Below are positions 22,601 through 32,600 of a stretch of 64,000 nt of DNA, in pieces (within the stretch, counting starts at the first letter, position 1; each line of letters opens with the position of its first letter). The DNA is taken from the NCBI GenBank assembly GCA_004431415.1, contig QPMI01000514.1:124001-188000 (forward strand), given 5' to 3'. The notes below the pieces were generated by a model. It made no database searches and had not been told where the DNA came from. It saw only the letters and a program-made list of their open reading frames with translations. This stretch comes from Cyanophora paradoxa. Lineage: Eukaryota; Glaucocystophyceae; Cyanophorales; Cyanophoraceae. A program made the position numbers and the translations under genes.

Positions 22601-23240
22601 CACCAATTCACCAGGGGAGCAAGGGAGGGGGTACCCCCCCTTGCAATTTCGACAAAACCCGAAAATCGTGACGAAAATATGGTTCGACAGCATCAAATTT
22701 TCGTCAGCCCCGCAACTCCGCCATAGACGGGTCAGCCGTTAGTACCCCTCTCCATACAAAATTTCCGTTCAAGAAAATCAAATATTCGTCACAGTGCAGG
22801 TCTGACGAATATAGACGAAATAAAGACGCTGTCGAAGATTCCTACGTTCACAGTGACTTCACACTGCTTCACAGTACGTAGCTCAGGTAGGCTGAGGTAC
22901 CGGTAGCTGTAGGCTGTGGCTAAGTCTTGGTGGGCGAAACGTCAACGCTTTCGCTTGCCGCGCCCTCGGAGGTGTTGCAATAAACGCATTTGATCCTGTA
23001 CGGGGTACAGCAATGTGCAAAATTGTCCCAAGTACCAAACCCACAAGTGACTAAAAAACTCAGGGGCCGCATGCCATTGGCTGATTGCGCAGTCTCTTGG
23101 CACCCACAAGTTTACTGCTCCTGGTACCAAGTACTAGTAGTGCTTCTTGCTTGGTACGGTAACTTCAGCTTCAAGGCATGATATATCGATATCGATGGAT
23201 TTGCAATTCAATGATTGGCACTAATTTGGCAGTGTAATTT
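22601..23240. other. AT-rich island with repeated TTTCGTC words
   Basis: Composition falls abruptly compared with the flanks. The words ATTTTCGTC / GACGAAAAT and ATATTCGTC / GACGAATAT occur in both orientations between about 22668 and 22825. Inverted CCAAGTACC / GGTACCAAG words lie at about 23026 and 23123. No coding exon is visible. It is possibly a decayed repeat element. Confidence 0.5.
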
Positions 23241-23464
23241 GCCACTAATGATGTGGCAGACTCTCATCAGAAGAGGACAACGGGCCGGGGTGGACTCGGA
23301 AGTTTCGGAACTTCTGAATGTCGCTTATCGGAGGGGTGCGACTTGCCGAGGCGTAGGCCGGCGCGGGAGCGGTCGGGCCGGGGGGCGGGCTCCGGGGGCG
23401 CGAGGGCCGGGGGCGGCGGGGAGGGCGGGGCCGGGCGGGGAGCGGCGGGCGGCCTCGCGCTCGG

Positions 23465-26400
23465 TCAGCGTGTGGCGCCAGCGGGCGGCCCGAGGGCGGC
23501 CGAGAGGCGCCGGGCCTCGAGGGGATCGTTCCTCGTGATCGCCCCGCCGGCCGCCCGCGGCATGCGGAGCAGCAACACGGCGCGCCCCGCCCCGGCCGCC
23601 CGCAGCGGCTCCCGCCGGGGCGGCCGCATCGCCCGCCGCAACACCTCGCGGTGGTGCGCGGAGGAGGGGCCGAGGGGTCCCCCCCGCCGCCGCCGCGCGG
23701 GGCGGGGGCCGGCGGGAACTCGGCGGGGGGCGCCGAGAGGGATCGGACCAAGTACAAGGGGGCAGGCGGCGGGGGCACGGCCAGGCCGGAGGGGTACCGG
23801 GGCGCCTGGCCTCGGTCCGGCGCCGCGCCTCGAACGCGTCGGCCGCCGAGACCGGGCGCCGCTGCTGCACGGCCGAGCCGCCCAGGTCGGGGACGGAAGT
23901 GGCCGGGTGGAGGGGTACGGGCGCGCCGGGCGGCGCCGGCGCGGTCCGAGGGCGGTGGGGGGAGGAGCGTAGCCAGAGGGGTACGCGGGAGAGGGCCCAC
24001 GCGGCGTCGTCAGAGGGGGTAAGCGGGCGGGGATCAGGGGCTGGAGGCGCGGTGGTCGTCGGCCGAGGGGCGCGGGGAACTGTCGGCGGAGGCTGCGGAG
24101 AGGGCGGCCGAGGGGGTGGCGGCGGGGCGGAGGGGTACGGCGTGCGCAGGCGCGGCGGCGGCGGCGGCGGCGGCGAGCGCGGTGATCGTGCGGGGGCTGG
24201 GGCGCAGGGCGGCGAGGCCGGCCGCCTCCCGCTGCTCCCCCTCCTGCTCTGGGGGCACGGGTGCCGGCTGCTCGGGCTCGGGGGCCGGCGGGTCCGAGGA
24301 GAAGGAGCGGAGGGAGGAGGCGGCGTCGGGCGCAGCCGCCGCGTCGCTCCTCAGCTGAGCGCCCCGTGAGGCCGGCCCGAGGGGGAGCACCCGACACGGG
24401 CGGCCGGGGGCACCTGGTCCATGAAGGCGGAGAGGAAGCGGGAGGAGCGGATGAGGTCGTCCCCCGACTCCGAGTCCGTGCCCCACGGCTCCGGCGGCCG
24501 CAGCGCCGCCCGCGCGTCGGCGTCCACAACGACTCTGCCGAAAGAATTCCATCCGGCGACGCGAGGGGGAGAGAGGCCCGAGGTAGACGACGTACCCGGG
24601 GCGGTGGACGGCGGGGAGGGGTACCCTGGAGGAGGGAGGGGCGCGGCGGGGGGACGAGGGGCGCTGCGGGGGAGACGTGCGGGAGGCGGGGGCGGGAGGG
24701 CCGGGGGCACCCGCTGGGGGACTCGGAGCGGTCGCGGGAGCGGGGGCGGCGCGGGGCCGGCGCCGGGGGCGGCCGGGCGGCGGCGGGGCGGGCGGGGCCA
24801 GGGCCGGGGCCGGCGGGGCGGAGGGAGGGCCGCCCTCGGGCCCGTCGGAGGCCTCCCCGAGGTCCGAGGCGGAGGCGGGGGCGACGCCGGCAGCAGGCGG
24901 CGCCCCCGGGGCGGCCGGCTCTCGCGGCGGGCTCTGCGGCTCCGGCGACGCATCCCCGTCCCCGTCGCCCCCAGGCGCCCGCCGCACCTGCAGCCGCACC
25001 CCGCTCGGCACGGCGCGCGCTTGCGGTCGGGGCTGGGCGGGCGAGGACGAGGGGGGTACCTTCTCGGAGCGCGTGGGCACCTGGCTCGAGGCGCTCCGCA
25101 CCCCCACGATCCCCGAGTCCGACGCGCGCCGCTGCACCTGCGGCGGCCGTTTCTTCCGAGAAACCGCGCTCGGGCCGGTGGGTGAGAGGGGGTACCGTGA
25201 GCGGCGTCGAGAGCGCCCTCTTTCCCCCCTGCTCCTCCAGCATCACCTGGGGTACGGGTGTGGGTACTGTGATTTGCGCGCCGCTTCGGAGCTCCGAGGA
25301 GGGGTACAGCGGACCTGGCGGAACGTTCGTCGGAGGGTCGCGAGGATGGAGCGCTTCCTGTTCGTCTGCGCGGGGCCGCCCTCGGCCTACGGGGGTACAG
25401 GAAATGAGGCGTCAGGGGGGCGGGGGGCGAAGGGGGCGCGGCTGACGGGCGGGGGATCGGGGCCCGTGGGTAGGGTAGAGGCTCGCCGAGCCTCGGCCAA
25501 GCCCGACTGGAGAATCCTGAGAGCGCGCGGGGTACGAGGATCGGAACGCCTCCGGAAGAAGCGGGGCGCCGCGGAGACGAACCGCGCGGCAAGATCCGGA
25601 TCCAGGGAGCCCGGCTGCGGGCGTTCGCGATCAGGGGGAGCTTCCCAGGAGGGGCGGAGGGCCGGCGCGCACGCGGCTGGGCCTCCCGGCGCTCTTCCTG
25701 CTCGCTGCGCCCGCGCTCCGCCCGCTGGCCGCGCTCGCCGCTGTCCTTCGCGTCGGCGCCGCGCCGCTCCGGCGGCTGACGACGCTCGGCGCGGCGCTGG
25801 CGTGGCCGCTCGCCGGCGCGCTTCTTTTCCCCGCCTCTGCCTCCCCCTCCTCCCCCTCCTCCTCGCCCTCTTCCTCGGCGGTTTCGCTGTGGGGAAGCTC
25901 GGCCCTGGGGCGGGCGCGGGGCGGGGGCGGGAGGGGGCGCACGCGAGCATCTCCTCGACGACGGAGCTGGCGCGGCTGCGCGCCTTGCGCGACCGGTTGT
26001 ACCGCGCCGCCCGCGCCCGCGCCCGCCGCACCATCGCCAGGAAGAGCGTCCACTCCTGTCCCCGCCGCGCTCGGCCGGGTCGGGCGCGGCGCACGCGCGC
26101 GCGCGTTCGAGAGAGCGGGCGCACCGTGAAGTCAGGCGCCTGCTCGTACTGCCCTTCCTCGCCCGCCGCCACCAGCTCATCTTCCAGCGCATCCAGCCTG
26201 CGAAAGGGGCTCGGACCTCGGCGAGGCGAGGCGCGTGGGGCTCGACGTTTCCGCGGGCCGGGTTTGGGGCCGGCCTTGAAAGTCTTAGCTATCTTGGAGT
26301 TGGCGGGGAGGGAGCCAGCCATACAAGCACAAAGGCCATCCCTAGCTTAAGTGGGCTCTAGGCCGGGCGCCAGAGCCGCAGCGCCGGACGCACACGTCAA

Positions 26401-26533
26401 GCTCCGGCTCCTGCACGGCGCGGGCAAGGACAGACGAGTTCGTGGCCTCAGCGAACTCGTAGCCGCTGTCCTCGCCTTCTCCTTCCTCGAGCTCGTCAAA
26501 GACTCCGGAGGAGCGGGCGCGGGAGCTCGGCAT
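23465..26533 (-). CDS. Unknown Ser/Pro/Ala-rich, probably disordered protein
   Basis: No family is recognised. The best start is ATG 26533 (MPSSRARSSGVFDELEEGEG...). It is joined by an in-phase intron to IAKTFKAGPKPGPRKRRAPR and then LDALEDELVAAGEEGQYEQA. Later exons: EWTLFLAMVRRARARAARYN, an acidic Glu run then Ser/Arg/Ala repeats, PGSLDPDLAARFVSAAPRFF, RKRSILATLRRTFRQ, VMLEEQGGKRALSTPLT, VQRRASDSGIVGVRSASSQV, a long Pro/Ala linker, VVDADARAALRPPEPWGTDS with SRFLSAFMDQ, and a Ser/Pro/Ala tail. One reading stops at 24034. Further exon-like pieces (QRRPVSAADAFEARRRTEAR, REVLRAMRPPRREP) with good splice borders suggest the gene continues to 23465. RRASDSG resembles a basophilic phosphorylation site. 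Confidence 0.55.
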
Positions 26534-26984
26534 CGGTGCTGGGTTTGTGCAGGTGTGGAGAATGCCAGAAGATCAACTAGCTAGCCTCGAGCTCGCATCT
26601 TTTTCCACCAAACTGGGTTGGCGTGCCACTTTTCATGTACCCACAAGCGCGACGTGGCGCGTCTTTAGCGCGGCGCAGCGCGCGGCGCGCCTGGCCGCAC
26701 CACAACAGCGGCTGCACGTCTACAGGGCTGTAGTGACGGAACCCGGCCTGGCAGTGACCGCCGCATCAGCTTTCGGTGGTTGCCCCTCCGCGAGCTCCAC
26801 GGTCACTGTGGCCGCCCGGCGCCGCAGCGGGCGCCGGTCTGAACCCAGACGGCTTTGCGGATTCAGATACAGACTTGGCCACGCGCAAATGCGCAGCAGG
26901 CAGCAGCGATAACTAGCTATGGCCGCGGCCGAGGCCTAGGTTACGAAGCCGCGGCCCTCGTGGCGGGCCCGCCTCCATTTAGCG
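26534..26984. promoter_or_regulatory. Divergent intergenic region between two unknown genes
   Basis: These 451 bp lie between opposite start codons at 26533 and 26985. They include CTAGCTAGCCTCGAGCTCG-type overlapping palindromes near 26576. No clear core element is seen. Confidence 0.4.
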
Positions 26985-28290
26985 ATGGCCAGGAGGAATC
27001 TGAACGGTCTGAATTCTTTCCTGCTCAACACCGCGGGGATCGGCGGCGAAGTGTTCGGAGGCGCCGGCCGCGGGCGGTCCGGATCCCAGTCGGACCGTTC
27101 GGGGCCGCCCTCGGCGACCTCCTCCACCCATTCCTTCTCGCTCCCTCCTCTCTCCGCCCCATCCAGCTCCAGCGTTCTCTCCTTCCTCTCTCCGCGCTCG
27201 CCCAGCCTCTCGGCCGAATCGTTCCCGCGTTCGCCCAGCCTCCGCTTCGAGCCCGAGCTTCCCCAAATCGACGTCGAGCGCCTCCGCTCCCGCAACAGCA
27301 GCTTCACGGCAGGCGCGGATCCGGCTGGGTGCGCCGCCCGCGTTCCTTGTGCCATTCGCGCACCGTAGCAATCTGATCGTGCCCGGATCCGTCCAGGCGC
27401 GACTGGCTGCAGAGCAAGCGGGCGGTGCTCCCTGCGATCGCAGATGCGAAGAAGCGGCTCGTCGGTGCGCTGCGAAGGGGAGCGCAGTTTGAACGAGCGC
27501 CTGCCGCACGCATCTTTGCATCCATCGCTAACGGCGCGCGCCGCGCCGGCGCCGCTCGTCCGCAGCGCTCCAGGGCGTCATCATCTACGGGAGGCCGTAC
27601 TGGAGGCGGCTGCCCGCGAGCTACCGCCACGACGTGCGCGCCGACGTCGTCGCGGCGAGGGAGGTGCGCTCGCGGCCGCCCCCCCCTCCCCCCCCTCCCC
27701 CCCCTCCCCTCCTCTCTCCCCCTTCTCCCCGGAATCGAACCCGGATCGCAGGCGTGCTCGAGGGTGACGGCCTTCTGGGACATGTGGGCGGACTACGCCC
27801 CGCCGCTGCCGGAGCCGCGCGAGGACGGCCCCCAGTCGGGCCACGCCGCCCTTGTCCGGCGTACCCAGGAGGCGCGCCTGCATCCCCCCATCACCCAATC
27901 TAGTCTAATCGTGTACCCCTGCAGGTCATCGAGGCCCTGGACTGGGCGTCGCGCTGCGTGACGGGCGCGGCGGGGCGCGGATTCTTCGCCGACCGCTCCC
28001 GCTGCGCCGGTGCGCCGGGGTACCGCGACTCCAACAAAGCCCTTGTCTGACATTGCGCGTCGCAGACTTCTGCAAGTGGGCGTCGTGGGCCTGCGAGGAC
28101 CTCTCCGCGTCGGCCGCCGCCTCCCGCTCGGTCCGTCGCACCCCGCTTCTATCAATCGTCCCTCGGGGATCCGAACCCGCGTGCGGGGCAGCGGGTCTCG
28201 GACCTGATGGCGCGGCTGGCCGTCCTGCGGGCCGCCCCGCCCCTGGAGGGCAGCGACGAGCAGGCCCACGAGCTCGAGCACGAGATTTGA
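26985..28290 (+). CDS. Unknown protein, Ser-rich N-terminus and helical C-terminal domain
   Basis: The model begins at ATG 26985 (MARRNLNGLNSFLLNTAGIG), runs through a Ser/Pro-rich segment to LPQIDVERLRSRNSSFT, and then joins in phase to KRAVLPAIADAKKRLVALQG. The rest reads VIIYGRPYWRRLPASYRHDV, ACSRVTAFWDMWADYAPPLP, VIEALDWASRCVTGAAGRGF, FCKWASWACEDLSASAAASR, and ends MARLAVLRAAPPLEGSDEQA followed by a short acidic tail and stop at 28288-28290. The conserved-looking aromatic/Cys pattern in the second half suggests a folded domain, but I cannot name it. One intron uses a GC donor (ACG|gcaggc). Confidence 0.65.
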
Positions 28291-28368
28291 TCCGAGCACG
28301 CGCTCTCGGCTCGTCCAGTCGTTCTTGCCAACGTTGGTTTCTTCCCGTCGGGCCCGGGGGCCGCCCCA

Positions 28369-29311
28369 GGTCTTAAGCTTTCAGAACTAGCTATAGTGTG
28401 TGGTGCCGCGCCCCTGTTCTGCCGACTACCAACTGTACATAGCTCAGCCTGCTGCGCTAGCTGTTCGAATTCGGGGCCTGGCCTGCGAATCGCGCGTTGC
28501 AGTTACAGTCGCTCATTTAATTTCCCTCGAGCTCTCCGGCCCTCTCCGATTTTTGGTTTAGTTCGGTCTAGTTCGGATTCTGATCGTAGTGCTGATGCTA
28601 GAGTTAGTTTCAATACTAGCTATAGTCCTCGTGCTCGACCTGTTGTTCGCCGTCGTTTGCAGTTCGACTGCCCGCCTCGACCCCGGCCGGCTTTAGTGAT
28701 TCCTTTGACTGTCCTTTTGCCTGCTCTTGATCCGCCTGCTCCGCCTCCTGTGTCCTCCTCGACCTCGTGCCGTAGCTCTGCCCTTTCGCGTCGTCCTGCT
28801 TCGCCTCCGCCTCCGCGTCGTCTTGTTGTTCCTCTTACTTGTCTGCTTCCTGTTATTTATCTTTCTCAAATTTGTCCTCCGCTTCTTAGTGATGTAATTC
28901 CTTCCGATATTGATGGTATCTCTAGCTCTGGCTCTTCTTCGTGTCAGTCATCCTCTGTCCCTAGATCTGCTCGATTTCTCGTCTCTTCTCGATCTGTCTC
29001 GAGCTCCGTGTCTTTTCTTTTTTATTGTCGATTTTGGCTCTTTGTCTTATCTTTCTTCGTGCTCTTGTCTTAGTTATTTTGCTTTTTTGTCTTTATGCCC
29101 CCTGGGCAGCCCCCGCAGTGCTGGTGTCTAGAGACTGTGGCCGGTAATTTACCAAAAAAAAAAATCTCCGATTTTTGGCAACTTCGCAATTTTAGCCCAT
29201 GGTCAGACCTGACTCAGTGATGTTTTAATTTCTTTTATCCCATGTCTGTTTCGCTTTCTTAGGTCTTAAGGGTCTTAAGCTTTCAGTACTAGTATGTGGT
29301 TGCAGCCCCTG
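28369..29311. mobile_element. T-rich low-GC island bounded by imperfect direct repeats
   Basis: The sequences at 28369-28417 and 29271-29311 share GGTCTTAAGCTTTCAG, then ACTAG, GTGGT and CCCCTGT, with one internal indel of about 8 bp. Between them lie about 850 bp that are strongly T/C-rich on the plus strand, unlike anything else in the window. A 225-codon open frame there (28396-29073) encodes mostly Ser/Pro/Leu and looks like a by-product of TC-richness. A run of A (29153-29164) lies near the right end. The layout is compatible with a small insertion element or retroposed sequence, but I recognise no transposase or reverse transcriptase. Confidence 0.4.
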
Positions 29312-29647
29312 TATACGTACATGTATCCTCTATGAGGGCATGCGCACTGGTTGCAGGCTTACAGCCCGAATTCGAATCATAGAATGCACGAGTCCGCATT
29401 GTGTATATATAGAGTTCTTGCGTTGCCCGCTTATGTGCATGTGCAGTCACGTAAACAGGTAAATCAATCCAGACGAGAGCGGGGAGCGCCGGCCCGACCC
29501 TCTGAGCTCTCAGCGCCCGCCACCGCCAAATGTGCGCGCGAGCGTGGCGAGGGGTCCTACTCGATTGAAACCCCCCCGCGCCTCTCGAGCACACAGTGCG
29601 ATGCGCCAGGGAGCGGGGAGGGGAGGGCGCGGGGAGCGGGTGGCGGC
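29312..29647. other. Spacer downstream of anoctamin
   Basis: These 336 bp lie between the direct-repeat island and the anoctamin stop. They contain TATA-rich and TGCATGTGCA-type palindromes near 29400-29450. No gene is seen. Confidence 0.4.
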
Positions 29648-32600
29648 TCAGCGGAAGCGGGCGCGGCCCTCGCGCTGGTCCTCCTCGGGGCTCTCGTACC
29701 CCAGCGCGTCCGCCTCCGTGAACTGCCCGGGGCGCGCCGAGGCGCTGCCGGCGGCGCAGCGTGAGCCCCGGAGACGGCGGGAAAGCGGGAGGGGGGGCAC
29801 CGGAGGTGGGCGCCGGCGTGGGCGGCGGCGGCGGCGGCGGGCCCGAAGCCGAGGGAGCTGCGGGACTCGGAGGCGCGGAGCTCGTACTCCTCGAGGCGCT
29901 CCTCCAGCTCCGCCACCTTCACCTGCGCGCCCCCGCCGCCCCGCCGCCTCAGCGCAGGCGCGCGGCCTCCGAGCTCCGAGCGCATGTATGGGCGGACCTC
30001 GAGGGCAGCGCGGATGCGGACGGTCTTGGGGACCTGGTGGATCTGGAAGTGGATGAGCTGCGGCCCCGGCCCGGCGGCGTCAGGCCGGATGGATCAGACG
30101 AGGTCAGATCAAGTCAGATCGGGGACCAGCTGGGAGATGAGGACGCAGTGCTCGACGAGGACGATGAAGCAGAGCTTGGAGACGAACGGGTGCTTCCAGC
30201 CGTTGAAGTACTGCGCGCACACGCGGGACCCTCTGAGCGGGGGGCGCGGGGGCGCGGGGCGGGGCGGGGCGGGCGTCGTTGAGGGTGGTGGAGACGAAGC
30301 CGAGGATGAAGCTGTTCGTCGTCTGCCGGGCGGGGCGCGTGAGGGGGGGATGCGCAGACGAGGGTCCCCGCGGGGGGAAGGGCCGGGGGCGGACGACGGC
30401 GACGGTGGACATGCCGAAGAGGATCCAGTTCCACACGCCGATCCCCTGCGCCATCTGCCGCGCCGCGCGCGTGAGCGGGTTGGACGCAGCGGCCCGGGGC
30501 CGCGCACCGCCGGGAAGGGCCGCTGCATCGTGTTCAGGAACTGCGGCGGGGGGGCGCGAATCAGAGCGGGCTGCGCTGTGCTCCCCGCCTCTTCCGCCCC
30601 GACCTTGAACATGTCGGAGCGGATCTCGATCAGGTTGTTCAAGAGGGCGAGCGCCGCCGACAGCGGGAAGCCGGCTGCATGGCACAGGGCGGGCGCGCTC
30701 AAGCGCAAGAGGGGCAGGGAGCGGCGGGCGGGAGAACGAAGGGGGTGCGCCGCACCCGCGAACATGGTGACGAGCCCGAACTGGAGCATGAGCTGTAGGG
30801 TATGGGGATTAAGGGGGGTACAAGAGGGCGGAGAAAGGAGGGTTTGGGGTACCTCGGCGTAATCGTCGACGACTGGTGGGGACGAAAGGCGGTGCGCGGT
30901 TGGCGAGTGCGCACAGGGGAGGAAGGGGGGGGGGGGGGGGGGGGGAGGAGGGGAGGGGGAGGGTGAAGGGAGGGGGGAGGGGAGCGGGCGGGGGGGTGGC
31001 GTACGGTTGGCGCTGCAGCGGGCCGTCAGCGGAGGGGAGGGGGCACGGCAGGGGTACGAGCGCACGTGAAAGTGTTGCGGTTCGCCTCCGCGATGGTCTC
31101 GCCCAGCTGGCTCTTCATGCTCGGCCGCTGTGGGGGTACACGCAGCTCAGCGGAGGCCGCGGGGTACAGGCAATAGGCGCAGGGCGGCGAGCTGCGCACC
31201 CCGGCGGGGCCGGGCCCGAGCTGGTCCATGGGGACGAGCCCCTGGCGCATGTCCTGCTCCCGCTTCTGTGTTGCCCGCCGCAGGGTGCTCCACTTCTGCC
31301 ACTTGTACTTCTGCGGCCGGCGTCGGCACGAGACGAAGGAATCGGAGGGCGACGCAAGGCGGGGGCGGGGGCGGACGAGGTAGGGGATGATGTTCTCCTG
31401 GACGTTGCCGATGAGGAGCTGGAAGGTGAAGATCGAGAGCAGCGCGTACGAGAGATCGTACATGCAGTTCTGCGCGCGCGGCGGGCCGGCGGGGCGGGGC
31501 GGTGAGCTGGCGCTCGACGTCGACCCGAGGGGCGCATTCGTGCTCAGGCAGGGCCCGCCAGCTGGCGTTGAGCGAGGCCGAGGCTAGTGCTAAGCGCGCC
31601 GGCGCACCGGGGGCCCGTTGGTGACGGCGGGGAGGCAGCGCTCCTTCGCCCCCGGCAGCAGCTCCATCTCCCACGCCCTGAGGGAGGAGGGAGGGGGCAG
31701 AATGAGGGAGGGAGGAGGGGGGAGGGGGAGGGGGCACAGGGCCCGCGCACTTGACCGAGATGATGAAGAAGTACGACGCGTACCCCGTCACGAACTGCGC
31801 GGGGAGGCGCGGCGCTGAGAGAGGGGTACGGGGGTTCGAGGGGGGGACACGCGGACCTGGAAGAGGAAGATCTTGAAGACGTAGGAGTTGTCCCAGGAGG
31901 ACTGCTTGCGCCAGTTCTGCTTGTCCGTGAGCCAGTGCGCGACCCTGGACGCGGAGTTAGACTCCGATGGAGACGATCAATTGATCGAAGCGTAAGGGCG
32001 CGCCTGTTGAAGCCGAAGTAGGAGAGCTGCGTGAAGACGGTGATGGAGGGGCCCACGACGACCGAGGCGACCAGCGGGCTGAACGCGTGCTGCAGGAACT
32101 GCGCGGCGGGGGTCGGCGAGAGAGGGGGACGCGGACGGGGAGCAAGGGGGAAGGAAGGGGGGATACCGCGCGCAGGCCGAGGAGGGAGAAGACGACGGTC
32201 CAGACGCAGGCGATGCAGACCTGCGCGGGGCAGAGGCGGCGTCGGCCGGCGGGCGGGAGCCGCGCGGGCGGATCACGGCGACTCGGAGAGAAACGGGCGG
32301 GCGGGCGGGCGGGCGACTAGATGGAGAGACACATGCATGGATGGGCAGAGTGATGGGGGGGACGGGAGGGGCGGGGGGACGGGCGGGCGGGGCGGACCAT
32401 GGTGACGACGAGGGAGACGATGCGCCACTCGTGGCGGGGCCGCGCGTGCCGCCGCCAGATGAACTGCGACGCGAACGCCGGGGGGAACTGCGGGCGGGGT
32501 GAGAGGGGAGGCGGGGAGGGGAGGGGGGCGGTGCACGCACGCGGCGCAGCCAGCGCTGGAAGAAGCTGCGCCCCCGCCCCCGTGAGCGGTCGGCTGGGGG

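Noticed and set aside
24351-26192. 613-codon minus-strand open frame read without splicing
   Set aside because: It runs straight through introns with clear gtaccc/cag borders. Only parts of it are coding in the spliced model.
27720-27750. GATCCGGGTTCGATTCCGG on the minus strand, like a tRNA T-arm and 3' end
   Set aside because: The stem does not pair properly and no acceptor, D or anticodon arm could be placed around it. It lies in an intron of a plus-strand gene.
28396-29073. 225-codon open frame in the T-rich island
   Set aside because: It has only Ser/Pro/Leu/Arg-rich low-complexity content expected from TC-rich DNA, with no splice support and no domain.
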